A stretch of DNA of 64,000 nt from Pseudoips prasinana. Lineage: Eukaryota; Arthropoda; Insecta; Lepidoptera; Nolidae. Position numbers and translations under genes: made by a program. Location: positions 29,362,001 to 29,426,000 of the forward strand of contig OX621254.1 in NCBI GenBank assembly GCA_951640165.1. The letters run 5' to 3'. Below, one piece after another: positions 1 through 8,705 of the stretch. Every line of letters starts with the position of its first letter. Within the stretch, counting starts at the first letter, position 1. The notes under the pieces were generated by a model. It made no database searches and was not told where the DNA came from. It saw only the letters and a program-made list of their open reading frames with translations.

Positions 1-19
1 AGTAAGGAGTTAAAGACAA

Positions 20-54
20 CTAATAGCCATAGACACGTAGTCTATGGTTATTAG
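20..54. repeat. Short hairpin
   Basis: Two 15-base arms (20-34 and 40-54) are reverse complements with one G/A difference that would still pair as G-U in RNA. The loop is five bases. I see no recognised element here. It may be the remnant of a palindromic transposon. Confidence 0.5.
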
Positions 55-209
55 TTTAGTTTGTAATTGGACCATATATTGAACTACATGCTTGCCTAGT
101 TACCTAGCTTATGTAAACAAAATGTCACTACAAACTATGGTGTAATTAAGCAAAAGATAAGAAATATCTATTTATTTGGAAGCCGACTCCCATTGCAAGA
201 TCTGCATGG

Positions 210-400
210 AATTTCCACAATTAAATAATGAATATTTCAGCACTCGGGTATTTACATACACTTGTACTTGTCAAGCTCACAACGTATTACATAAACACAG
301 TTTAAAAACAGTAATTAAAGCAACAAAATATTTTGAATTAGTCCGTCCGTGCGGTCTGTTTCGTCACATATATTTTTTTATTATTTTATATAAGTAAAAG
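210..400 (-). repeat. Dispersed repeat, family L3 (probable LINE 3' end)
   Basis: This piece recurs at 31935-32135 and 49955-50150. The copies share 'CTTGTCAAGCTCACAA' and a 'CGTGCGGT' block in the same order. On the minus strand it would end in AT-rich sequence like a 3' untranslated tail. The frame read at 176-397 runs through it and is not treated as a gene. Confidence 0.6.
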
Positions 401-1062
401 AATAAATTATTTGTTAAACCATTAAAAATTATGTACTCTACTATTCTTTAAATTCGAGGGAGTTAAATTTAACGTCGCTATAGCCAAATGGGCACTTAAA
501 AAAAGGTCGTTATAAATCATCAACTGCAAAATGAAATAGGCAAGCCCCCAAAAAATCCGAATAGAATTTAATAGTTGATTCATTACCACCTTATTCCAAG
601 GTAAAAAGAAAATCATCTATACAGATTTACTTGTAAAACACTAACAAACTCGCAGTACTCGATAGCTCACACCATAACTAACAACTGTTGTTCTACAACT
701 TTTGATAATTTGTAGATTTTATTTTCGTACAAAAATATGTAGGTACTTATTTATTTACCGTTTGAATGTTTATGTAACTCGCATCACAAAGATAACGTAA
801 ATATACGCTTGTGAGAGCGCGGGGTGCAGCGCTCGCGCCTTTGAACTTGGCCCATTTTTAGTAGCCAGTCTTCCGGGTAAAATATTTTTTTTTTCATGTA
901 TTCGTAGAACTAAAGTTGTTGCTAATGGTGTTACCTATCTATTCCTGCGAGGTTGTTGGTGTTTTACAGGTAACCTTTTATGGGTAAAATGAATAAACTT
1001 GTCACGAATTTCCTGCCTGTTACTTACGTCATTTAGTTTCCATATAATATGTTTAATATATG
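401..1062. other. No gene or recognised repeat
   Basis: AT-rich sequence with a small GC-rich patch near 820-845. I see no coding-like frame, tRNA or clear repeat. The minus-strand frame at 422-616 has no protein-like composition. Confidence 0.4.
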
Positions 1063-1064
1063 TA

Positions 1065-1199
1065 CAGACGCCAGCACATCAAGCGACCGCTATCTGTCAA
1101 ATTTCCCCAATTGAAAGTGAACCTTATGCTTATGTGGTAAAGTCGAAAATCTATAAATGAAATTTGACAGATTAGGGTAGCTGGATGTGCTGGCGTCTG
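1065..1199. mobile_element. MITE family T, copy 1 (135 bp, TA duplication)
   Basis: Terminal inverted repeats begin CAGACGCCAGCACATC and end with the reverse complement. The element is flanked by TA on both sides (1063-1064 and 1200-1201). Copies at 2725-2859, 7749-7883 and 60682-60816 are also exactly 135 bp with TA at both ends. TA duplication suggests cross-mobilisation by a Tc1/mariner-type transposase. That assignment is inferred, because no transposase is present. Confidence 0.85.
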
Positions 1200-1239
1200 T
1201 ACCTACCTACACAAACCTTGTTATAATTTAGGAGAGTAT

Positions 1240-1745
1240 TTAATATTAATGTGCGCTCATAGCCAGTTGCTCTCACCGATCTGTAAGTGATTCGCGAGGT
1301 TAAGCAACTAGGCTCGGGGTCAGTCCATAGATGGGTGACCAAAGTGGTTTAATTCCTGAGCGTTTCTGTGTTTCTGGAGGCACGTTATGCTGTCGGTCCC
1401 GGGGTTCTATCGGCTAAGTCGCCAAACATCGATTTCTTAAATGGCTTTCAAATAAATAAGGGTTAAAAATGACTTAATTAATAGTTAAATCGGCTTTAAT
1501 GTTGACAATCGATTCCGGACCCTTCATGACGTCACATGTGCTCATGGAAGCCGATTTAACGATTGATTAAGTCATTTTTAACCTTTATTTATTTGAACGC
1601 CATTTAAGAAATCTATGTTCGACGACATAGCCGGTAGAGCCCCAGGTTGTAGTCATTAGACAACAGTTGTTAAGCCATGTCGGGGGCCTACTGGACTGCT
1701 TGAACGACTATGTCACAAGATTAACCTCTGCCCATACGATAAGTA
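1240..1745 (+). repeat. 5S-rRNA-like repeat, copy 1 (interrupted)
   Basis: The stretch around 1295-1345 matches the internal part of 5S rRNA: GAGGTTAAGCAAC, then GGTCAGT, then GATGGGTGACC in the correct order. It continues into a non-5S body ending in 'GCCCATACGATAAG'. Related pieces lie at 47608-47815, 60826-61025 (reversed) and 61795-61860 (reversed). A family P MITE (1402-1642) interrupts it. Dispersed, divergent copies suggest a 5S-derived SINE (SINE3-like) or a LINE carrying this segment, not a functional 5S gene. Confidence 0.6.
1402..1642. mobile_element. MITE family P, copy 1 (241 bp)
   Basis: This near-palindromic element has inverted arms of roughly 100 bases. The consensus ends are GGGCTCTACCGGCTAAGTCG and its complement; this copy starts GGGTTCTATC. 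The right flank is CAG and the left flank is CCG, so one side of the usual CAG duplication has mutated. It sits inside the 5S-like repeat. It contains overlapping TGACGTCA and CACATGTG motifs at 1527-1540. Confidence 0.85.
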
Positions 1746-1914
1746 AGTAAGATTAATGTGGAACTCTAATCAGTTAATTTAAAAATATTTGTAGTACATA
1801 ATTAGATTATTTATATTAACTATAAATAACTTTAACTCATTAAGATTTTTGTATTTTGTTATTATTTGTGTTTACAATAATAATTGTTATTACAGAAAGC
1901 ACGTGTAGCTAATT

Positions 1915-2155
1915 AATAATAATAATATCCGATTCCAAACTAAGCAGAGATTGTACTATGGAAACCAGATAATACTCTTTTCTTAGTAAGTAAGTAAAAA
2001 CTTAGTTCTATAGATAGTTACAATGTTTGTCCCAGACTCGGGACAAACATATATTCATGCACTCAAATATACGAGTATGTCCTGGGTGGCAATCGAACCC
2101 ACGACCCGCGGCGTAAAAGGCTCGTATCTACCAACCACGCCAACCGACCCTTACA
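1915..2155 (-). mobile_element. tRNA-derived SINE, family A
   Basis: On the minus strand it reads as a tRNA-like head ('GGTTGGCGTGGTTGGTAGAT', then a B box 'GGTTCGATT') followed by a body containing 'CTGGTTTCCATAGTACAA' and 'TTTGGGATC'. Other copies lie at 4632-5105, 5976-6183, 28925-29185, 42598-42835, 44535-44785, 49155-49415 and 57536-57782. The head is too divergent and too repetitive to be a functional tRNA gene. Confidence 0.8.
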
Positions 2156-2369
2156 AGTCATGTTATATATCCTTTAAGCAGTTAAGGCAGTAACATCAAG
2201 GTTATATATCCACTAAAGAAGTAACAGATAATAATAAACGACATGGAATTTAATAGGACCCTGTACAATTGGTTAAGTGACAGGTGTTTTTATTCAACAG
2301 ATTACTTAAATATACATTTTAAAATTTGACATGTGTGTAATCTGATTTTTTTTAAACCAGTGTTTTTAT

Positions 2370-2510
2370 AAATAATAAAATAAAAATAAAAAAGGTTTTT
2401 ATTCACGTAGACTTCAAAAAAGCGCTTTTAAATAGTCAGAACATGTTTGTAGTAATATAGTTGTATACATTAGATATTATTTCTAGTAACATTGATATTT
2501 AGGAACATCT
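2370..2510 (+). repeat. Dispersed repeat family F
   Basis: It contains 'GGTTTTTATTCACGTAGAC', then 'AATAGTCAGAACATGTTTG', then 'TAGTAACAT'. The same order appears at 11862-11975, 20320-20395 and 22295-22410, and reversed at 27750-28140, 36735-37090 and 50920-51165. The reversed copies are longest (about 350-390 bp) and probably closest to full length. Class unknown; non-coding. Confidence 0.6.
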
Positions 2511-2724
2511 TCTTCTTTCATTATTTGTATCCTTTTTGTGTTTGACATTTTATTTGTATTAAATTATTCAAATTATAGAATTTTTTGCACGACATCTATG
2601 TCAAATATAGTTGGATAAGTTTATAATGTACCCAACAACCCGGTACCTATATTTTAGCAAATAGATATTTCATTTCATTTTATGGATACGGATATCCGGC
2701 ACATCACTAGTGAATACCCAAGTA

Positions 2725-2859
2725 CAGACGGCAGCACATCCAGCTACCCCAATCTGTCAAATTTCTTTTATAGATTTTCAACTTTATCACAAAAGCATAA
2801 GGTTCACTTTCAATTTAGGAAATTTGAAATATTGGGGCAGCTTGATGTGCTGGCATCTG
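2725..2859. mobile_element. MITE family T, copy 2 (135 bp)
   Basis: Same ends, length and TA flanks (2723-2724 and 2860-2861) as copy 1. The 71-residue frame starting at 2682 runs through this palindrome and is not a gene. Confidence 0.85.
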
Positions 2860-2959
2860 TACATACTGGATACAATATGTTAATTCTAATTTATTGAAGT
2901 AATAATTATTTACACACGTTTGACTTGGACAGTAAGCTCTTGAAAGAAAGAAACAAAAT

Positions 2960-3035
2960 CTGTGTTCGCACCTCATTCTCCTGCTCCTACAGTGATATAC
3001 GATTACTGTAGGGGCAAGAGAGAAAGGTTTTCTTC
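2960..3035. repeat. Palindromic repeat family G, degenerate copy
   Basis: It contains 'ACTGTAGGGGCAAGAGAGA' and, upstream, the imperfect reverse complement ('CTCCTGCTCCTACAGTGAT'). Better copies are at 3414-3500 (clear hairpin) and 56820-56945. Confidence 0.5.
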
Positions 3036-3123
3036 TCTCATCGCCTCGCCCGATTACACTTTTCGTAACGCTCTCGTCCCGGATTCACAACCTTACTGCC
3101 CAAGTCTAGCGTGTGTAAAGAAG

Positions 3124-3365
3124 TTTCATCATCATATCAGCCAAAGTACGTCCACCGCTGGACAAATGCCCACCCCAAAGAATAGGGGGATATGCCATAA
3201 TCGCCACGCTGCGCTTGGCAGACGGGTTGGCGATCGCAGTTTGATAGTCATAGTTCACAGAATAATGCTCTTGCCCGTTCTCTGGTAGGTATTCCCTCGG
3301 ACCATTGCTACGCCCCCCACAGTATGAGATGGGGTGATGATATTCTATGCCGTCACCACACAGCA
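3124..3365 (-). repeat. Dispersed repeat family B (probable LINE/SINE 3' region)
   Basis: Shared blocks are 'GTCCACYGCTGGACAA', 'GGGGGATATGCCATAATCG', 'GCTTGGCAGACGGGTTGGCG', 'GATGAGATGGGGTGATGAT' and 'CGTCACCACACAGCAT'. Other copies: 7976-8145, 8499-8668, 11062-11222, 21826-22080, 46322-46457 and 52562-53090. An adjoining (ATC)n run in several copies would fit a retroposon 3' tail on the minus strand. The frames at 2962-3288 and 3106-3462 run through it. Confidence 0.65.
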
Positions 3366-3413
3366 TAAAGAAGTGTAACTTCAATAAATTACATTTATCC
3401 AGGAGGTAATTGG

Positions 3414-3500
3414 GAAAGAAAATGTGTGCTCGCATCTCCCTCTCTCTTGTCTCTAGGGGCAAGAGAGAGAGAGGTGCGAGCGAGCATACATTTTCTTTCT
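3414..3500. repeat. Palindromic repeat family G, hairpin copy
   Basis: Arms of about 35 bases ('AAAATGTGTGCTCGCATCTC' against 'GAGGTGCGAGCGAGCATACA') enclose purine/pyrimidine-rich (CT)n and (GA)n runs around 'TAGGGGC'. This is a fold-back, MITE-like unit; the family recurs at 2960-3035 and 56820-56945. Confidence 0.65.
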
Positions 3501-3566
3501 ATCTTACTCTTATACCAAGTAACGTTTCGTAACTGGAGATAGCTATTCGTAAATGAAATACCAAGG

Positions 3567-3832
3567 GTTCCGTACCCAAGGGTAAAACGGGACCCTATTA
3601 CTAAGACTTCACTGTCTGTCAGTCTGTCCGTCTGTCACCAGGCTGTATCTCATGAACCGTGATAGTAAGACAGTTGAAATTTTCACAGATGATGTATTTC
3701 TGTTGCCGCTATAACAACAAATACTAATTAAAATAGATATTTAAGGGGGCTCCCATACAACAAACAAGTTTTTATAGATAATGGTACGGAACCCTTCGTG
3801 CGCGAGTCCGACTCGCACTTGGCCGGTTTTTT
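3567..3832 (+). repeat. Family N repeat, short copy
   Basis: Inverted ends GGGTTCCGTACC and GGTACGGAACCC are followed by 'GCGCGAGTCCGACTCGCACT' and 'TGGCCGGTTTTTT'. An internal (GTCT)n run is present. Longer copies lie at 9181-9790 (minus) and 48499-49100 (plus). This block recurs widely in lepidopteran sequence as I recall it; I do not assign a class. Confidence 0.65.
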
Positions 3833-4135
3833 ATGACAAATTCCATTCATGATACAATAATATGAAGGACACCAATTAGTTATGTCTGAATTGCGATAAT
3901 TTCACATAGTTCGCTGGCTAAAAACGCGCGTAATAAAAATCAATAAAACCAAGGACGCTTGTTAGTAGGTTCTATAAATCTGCCATTTCCGTCTGTCGAG
4001 TAGCCTTTAGCCGTTTGAGCAATGACGGATTTACACGTGGTAAATTATGTTTAACTTAACATATTAAATCTGCAGTATTTATAAGATTCATGTATACTCA
4101 TATCTACTCGAGTTTATAGTTGAGCAGCGGTTCAG

Positions 4136-4376
4136 GGGCTCTACCGGCTAAATCGCCGAACATCGATTTCTTTAATGGCGTTCAAATAAATAAAGGTTAA
4201 AAATGACTTAATCAATCGTTAACTCGCCTTCCATGAGCACATGTGATGTCATAAATGGTCCACAATCGATTTTCAACGTTGAAGCCGATTTAACGGTTGA
4301 TTAAGTCATTTTTAACCTATATTTATTTGAACGCCATTTAAGAAATCGATGTTCGTTGAATTAGCCGGTAGTGCCC
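4136..4376. mobile_element. MITE family P, copy 2 (241 bp)
   Basis: It starts GGGCTCTACCGG and ends with the matching inverted sequence. Target-site duplication CAG at 4133-4135 and 4377-4379. Arms of about 95 bases are nearly complementary. The central CRE-like motif is mutated (TGATGTCA). Confidence 0.9.
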
Positions 4377-4554
4377 CAGTACTCATCATTGATTGGTCTC
4401 CACGAGACAGGCTCGACCTAGTGTGGAGGTCATAAGTTAATGAAAGATATTTCCTTTTTGTAACAAAATTGTAATTTCACTGATATATGTAAAATAGTTA
4501 AGGAATATGTAAATAATTTTGGTAAATAAATTTTGATAAATCTTGAAATCTTGA

Positions 4555-4625
4555 TTGCTTCCATGGTGATTTTACAGGATGTATACTAAGCAAGCTAGTA
4601 GTTCTGCTGCTTAGAAATAGATTAT
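4555..4625 (+). repeat. Half copy of the fold-back element at 5671-5941
   Basis: 'CCATGGTGATTTTACAG', then 'CTAGTAGTTCTGCTGCTTA', corresponds to the right arm of the fold-back element at 5671-5941, so that element is dispersed rather than unique. Confidence 0.5.
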
Positions 4626-4631
4626 AATATC

Positions 4632-5105
4632 CTATGACATTAATCACACACGGCCATCTGAACAGAGCTTGAACTACGGAAACCAGATAACTGATATACT
4701 AAAAATACTACTTCCCTTTTGTAAATACATACTTATATAGATAATTACACCCAGACTCAGAACAAACAGACATGTTCATGCACTCAAATATCTGTCCTGG
4801 CGCTCTACCGGCTAAGTCGCCGAACATCGATATTGTGAATGGCGGTCAATTAAATAAAGGTTAAAAATGACTTAATCAATCGTTAAATCGGCTTCCATGA
4901 CCACATGTGACGTCATAAATGGTCCGGAATCGATTGTCACCGTTGAAACCGATTTAACGATTGATTAAGTCATTTTTAACATATGTTTAATTGAACACCA
5001 TTTAAGAAATCGATGTTCGGCAACTTAGTCGGTAGAGCCCCTGAGTGGAAATCGAACCCACGAACTGTGACATGAAAGGTAGGTATTTTTTACCAACCAC
5101 GTCAA
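4632..5105 (-). mobile_element. SINE family A interrupted by MITE family P
   Basis: SINE family A on the minus strand, split by the MITE at 4800-5040. Removing the MITE and one CTG restores the usual '...TCCTGAGTGGAAATCGAACC...' junction, which fixes the insertion order: SINE first, MITE second. Confidence 0.8.
4800..5040. mobile_element. MITE family P, copy 3 (241 bp, CTG duplication)
   Basis: It is flanked by CTG at 4797-4799 and 5041-5043. The host is the SINE family A copy at 4632-5105. CTG is the reverse complement of the CAG seen at other copies, so the target is CWG. TGACGTCA and CACATGTG are intact in the centre (about 4902-4915). Confidence 0.9.
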
Positions 5106-5213
5106 CCGGCCCGTCCCGCCCCGTATGTTTATCTGCAGTATACGAGTAAAAAAAGTTTAAAATACAGTAGTTGGGTATAGGTCAACAGCCAAGTCACATA
5201 ACATATAATACAT

Positions 5214-5524
5214 ACTATATACAAATAAATAAAATTGAAGTGTCTGTTTGTAATATTGAAATAACCGATTTTTACTTCATGTATATGAATGTATATATAC
5301 AGTACATACTACAAAATATTTTTTTTACAATTTTTGTCTGTCTGTTTGTTCCGGCTAATCTCTGAAATGGCTGGACCGATTTTGACGGGACTTTTATTGA
5401 CAGGTAGCTGATGTAATAAGGAGTAACTTAGGCTACTTTTATTTTAGAAAAATCTTTTATTTTTGAAAAAAAAACAAACAAAATAAACTAATTAACACGC
5501 GGATGAAGTCGCGGGCACAGCTAG
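5214..5524 (+). mobile_element. Helitron-like non-autonomous element, family H2
   Basis: It ends in 'CGGATGAAGTCGCGGGCACA' followed by GCTAG, with a short GC hairpin about ten bases before the terminal CTAG. The start is near 'CTATATACAAATAAATAAAA'. No duplicated target site is seen, as expected for Helitrons. Other H2 copies: 38385-38751, 38757-39081 and 51934-52246. The 64-residue frame at 5171 runs through it. Confidence 0.7.
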
Positions 5525-5670
5525 TTAAATATAATAATAAAGAAATTGCAGTAAGGTACCTTAGACTTGGCTCAACTTTGTCCAGAGATGTCATTACTTT
5601 TTAGAGATAAGCAAGCAGCTCCATCGAGACTTGGCTATTTTTTTACAGAATGTTTTTGAACCTAATATAA

Positions 5671-5941
5671 ATAAGCAGTAGAACTACTAACTGCATATTA
5701 AACATCCTGTATAATAACCATGGAAGAAAAAAGATTGAGTATCGAGTATTAAATATCTATAACTATTAATTAGAATTATAATTATTAATATATTATACTA
5801 TAACTATTTAATATCCCACATATTGATGACTACTGGAGTTTAAAGTTGAGTAGCTATTTAATACTCGATACTCAATCTTTTTTCTTCCATGGTTATTTTA
5901 CAGAATGTTTAATATGCAGTTAGTAGTTCTTCTGCTTATAA
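5671..5941. mobile_element. Fold-back element (long palindrome)
   Basis: Arms of about 95 bases (5671-5766 and 5848-5941) are almost perfectly complementary, with a 43-base inner part (from 'AATAACCATGG' to 'GAGTATTAAATA') matching exactly. The loop is about 80 bases and AT-rich. A half copy exists at 4555-4625. Confidence 0.75.
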
Positions 5942-5975
5942 ATTGATGACAGAGGGAGATACAAATATCTAAAAT

Positions 5976-6183
5976 AAGAGGTTGGCGTGGTTGATAGATG
6001 CCTTTTACGCAGGTGGTGGGTTCAATTCCAGTCCAGGACAGATATTTGTGTGCATGAAGATGTCCGTTTGTCCGGAGTCTGGGTGTAATTATCTATAGAA
6101 GTATGTATTTAATCTGGTTTCCATAGTAGATACAAACTGCTTAGTTTGGGATGAATTTGACGGCCGTGTGTGAATAATAATAT
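5976..6183 (+). mobile_element. tRNA-derived SINE, family A
   Basis: Head 'GTTGGCGTGGTTGATAGAT' and B box 'GGTTCAATTCC', then the body with 'GTCCGGAGTCTGGGTGTAAT' and 'CTGGTTTCCATAGTA'. Slightly shortened in the middle. Confidence 0.8.
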
Positions 6184-6388
6184 AAAATGATGTTTATCTA
6201 ATCGCTTAGCTAGATATGATGGTTGATAGTAGTTATGTAAATATATCCAACAATATCCATGTACATACATGCCCGTCTAATCTCAATGAGGAGAATAAGG
6301 AACAACTTAACGAAAATTACCAGAATACCAAACAATTCGTTATTAAAATTACGAATATTTTTAGTTTCTAGTTAGATACTATGTTTGG

Positions 6389-6576
6389 TTCTTGTTTTAT
6401 TATAATAATTAAATTAATACGGTTTTCATTCGTGTAGACTTTAAAAAGCAACACGAATGGAAACCGTTTTAATTTAATTATTATAATAAAACAAGAATCA
6501 AATTAAATGAAAATTGTTTTCATTCGTGTAGATTTTAAAAAGCAACACGAATGAAATCCGTTTTAATTTAATTATT
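6389..6576. mobile_element. Tandem pair of fold-back hairpins
   Basis: The first hairpin has 47-base arms (6389-6435 and 6451-6497) around the loop 'AGACTTTAAAAAGCA'. A second, shorter hairpin with the same loop and inner arms ('TTTTCATTCGTGT') follows at about 6500-6576. The loop 'GTAGACTTTAAAAAG' resembles part of family F. Confidence 0.75.
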
Positions 6577-6651
6577 TACGACTGCTGACGGCAACGCTAG
6601 TTTTACGCTTTTAATTCACTCAAAAAGTAGCAGTTTTTTCTGTACATATAA

Positions 6652-6836
6652 AAAGACAACGCCCGCATTAGGGAATCTAATGCCTGTGTCGCGGGGTACT
6701 TTACAAACATATAATAGACGGACACAAATTACATCCAGACTCAGAACAACTATTTATGGGTCACACAAATAGTTGTCCGGTGCGGGACTTGAACCCGCGA
6801 CACGAAGCGGCGAGCCGCTGCGCCACACGTGCAAAA
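6652..6836 (-). mobile_element. tRNA-derived SINE, family C
   Basis: On the minus strand: 'GCACGTGTGGCGCAGCGGCT', a B box in 'CGGGTTCAAGTCCCGCACCG', and the tail 'GTACCCCGCGACACAGGC'. Other copies: 18931-19127, 23168-23325, 35863-36445, 43215-43380 and 44262-44430. It is not a true tRNA gene, because the same body follows every head. Confidence 0.8.
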
Positions 6837-6947
6837 GTTCACATATTAATACAGTAAATATATAGCTCATGGGAAGCGAGAGGTGACGACGACGTAGGTT
6901 TCACGCTTTTTGTTCACCGAAAAAGTATATATATTCACAGTAAACAT

Positions 6948-7331
6948 ATACCTAGCTCGCGACTGCCTCGTTGGTCTAGCGGTAGCGTGTTCAACCGCAG
7001 ATAATGAGGTCCTGGGTTCAAATCCCAGGTCGGGATAAAAAGTGATTTTGGGATTTTTCCGTAAAAGAAATTTCTCAGTATCAGCCCGAAGTCTGGAAGT
7101 TGGCGGTATTACACCCCCGTGCCTCGGAGAGCACGTGAAGCCGTCGGTCCTGTACCTGAACTCTTTCCGGTCGTGTCGCTAGGCGTCCCATCGGATCATG
7201 AGGAAAGTGCCCCTGTGTTTGCGCACACACTTGTGCACTATAATATGTCCTGCGCAATTGGCTAGTCTCCATTAAGACTGGCCGCCGTGGCCGAAATTCG
7301 GTCGGGAGGACGTCATCATCATACCTAGCTC
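6948..7331 (+). mobile_element. tRNA-derived SINE, family D, copy 1, with target duplication
   Basis: A 362-bp SINE (6959-7320) flanked by the 11-bp duplication ATACCTAGCTC (6948-6958 and 7321-7331). The head reads 'TGGTCTAGCGGTAGCGTGTT' with B box GGTTCAAATCC. The body holds 'CCCGAAGTCTGGAAGTTGGC', 'CGTGCCTCGGAGAGCACGT' and 'GTGTTTGCGCACACACTTGT'. Other copies: 12605-12700, 15469-15830, 22749-23085, 30380-30487, 33686-34665, 42905-43208, 43797-44160, 53224-53592 and 59666-60035. The minus-strand frame at 7081-7272 runs through it. Confidence 0.88.
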
Positions 7332-7374
7332 AAATGAAGAGTGACGTGGCGATGACGTGAGTTTCACGGTCTTT

Positions 7375-7500
7375 TTTTTATATATAAAATAGAATGGCAA
7401 ACGAGCAAGTGGGCCACCTGATGGTAAGTGATCACCGCCGCCCATGGACACTTGCAACACCAGAGGAGCCGCAAGTGCGTTGCCGGCCTTTTATGAAAAT
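7375..7500. repeat. Dispersed repeat ('GATCACCGCCGCCCA' block)
   Basis: It shares 'GCCACCTGATGGTAAGTGAT', then 'CACCGCCGCCCATGGACAC' and 'GTGCGTTGCCGGCCTTT', with 11235-11365. Probably the untranslated end of a retroelement; I recall this block as common in Lepidoptera. The frames at 7272-7460 and 7444-7737 overlap it and are not credible genes. Confidence 0.55.
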
Positions 7501-7748
7501 AATAGGCTCGTTTTTGAAGGTTGCCATGTCATAGGTACGTCTAAGGGAATCGCCATCGCTTATCGTTATGCTGTTACTTTCATTCTGTTACACGTAGTTT
7601 TGCTAGACAGTGGAGCAGAATCTATAATAACATCCGACTATGAGACAAATGTTGTCATAATACGCCAAACAACAGCTTCAATATACTTAGTACGGTTTAA
7701 GTATGACATCTATACCAAACGTATAAACCACAACTAAACATATTTGTA

Positions 7749-7883
7749 CAGACGCCAGCACATCCAGCTACCCCAATCTGTCAAATTTCTTGTATAGATT
7801 TTCAAATTCATCACAAAGGCATTAAGTTCACTTTCAATTGTGGAATTTTGACAGATTGGGGTAGCTTGATGTGGTGATGTCTG
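7749..7883. mobile_element. MITE family T, copy 3 (135 bp)
   Basis: Ends CAGACGCC and GATGTCTG with TA flanks at 7747-7748 and 7884-7885; same length as the other complete copies. Confidence 0.85.
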
Positions 7884-7965
7884 TACTCATTATCGTAAAA
7901 ATCTTGATGATGTCCACAAACTTACAAACACGGACACGTACTTAAATTACAAAAGCGCAATAAAA

Positions 7966-8169
7966 TATCCTACATAATCATCATCATCATTGCAGCTACA
8001 AGACGTCCACTGCTGGACAAGCCTCCCCAAGAAGCAACTTGAGGGGATATGCCATATTCGCCACGCTTGGCAGACGGGTTGGCGATCGCAGTATAGTCAT
8101 AGTACTCAGTCTGTTGACTAAATAAAAAGATAAGTTTAAAAACAATAAAAAATGGTGAACTCGTTATTA
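7966..8169 (-). repeat. 200-bp direct repeat, copy 1, containing family B
   Basis: Runs from 'TCCTACATAATCATCATC' to 'GAACTCGTTATTA' and is repeated almost identically at 8491-8693. Only a Helitron-like element lies between the two copies. The first 170 bases are a family B repeat in minus orientation. Confidence 0.8.
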
Positions 8170-8490
8170 TCTATATACATATAATAAAATCGTAGGAAAG
8201 TCAAAACTGTACATTGAATATTTTTTTTTAAAGATACTTGGGGCGTGATCTACAATCGATATCGAAGCCAAAAATATAGTTTTTAGAATTTTTGTCTGTG
8301 TGTCGGTTTGTCTGTATGTATGTCCGGGCTAAACTCAAAAAGTACTGCATGGATTTACTTAAAATTCTGCATGAATATTACTAAGAGGTCGGGTCAACAT
8401 ATAGGCTACATATTATTATTATCACCTACGGGGGAGGAGCTGTGATAATTTAGAAAGTTTAACGTGGGTATAACCGCGGGGCACAGCTAG
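8170..8490 (+). mobile_element. Helitron-like non-autonomous element, family H1 (321 bp)
   Basis: It begins TC (TCTATATACATATAATAAAA) after an A and ends GGGGCACAGCTAG before a T, the A|T target pattern of Helitrons. Just before the CTAG end lies a GC hairpin that is stronger in sister copies (CGCGG...CCGCG). No coding sequence. Other copies: 10139-10413, 28369-28705, 39344-39656, 46739-46990 and 61095-61410. Confidence 0.75.
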
Positions 8491-8693
8491 TCCTACATAA
8501 TCATCATCATCATCATTGTAGCTACAAGACGTCCACTGCTGGACAAGCCTCCCCAAGAAGCATCTTGAGGAAATATGCCATATTCGCCACGCTTGGCAGA
8601 CGGGTTGGCGATCGCAGTATAGTCATAGTACTCAGTCTGTTGACTAAATAAAAAGATAAGTTTAAAAACAATAAAAAATTTCGAACTCGTTAT
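8491..8693 (-). repeat. 200-bp direct repeat, copy 2
   Basis: Duplicate of 7966-8169 with a handful of substitutions and one extra ATC unit. It is followed by unique sequence ('TAAATGAGAAATTATGG'). The overlapping minus-strand frame 8493-8846 is a by-product. Confidence 0.8.
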
Positions 8694-8705
8694 TATTAAA
8701 TGAGA

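Noticed and set aside
1290..1350. Functional 5S rRNA gene
   Set aside because: Only the internal region matches; the 5' and 3' thirds of 5S are absent and copies differ strongly.
2962..3462. Overlapping 108- and 118-codon genes
   Set aside because: Both read through repeat families B and G; the same DNA is broken by stops in other copies.
6959..7035. tRNA gene
   Set aside because: The A and B boxes are recognisable, but the same 3' body follows in about ten copies and an 11-bp target duplication flanks the unit, so it is a SINE head. The same reasoning removes the tRNA-like heads of the other SINE families.
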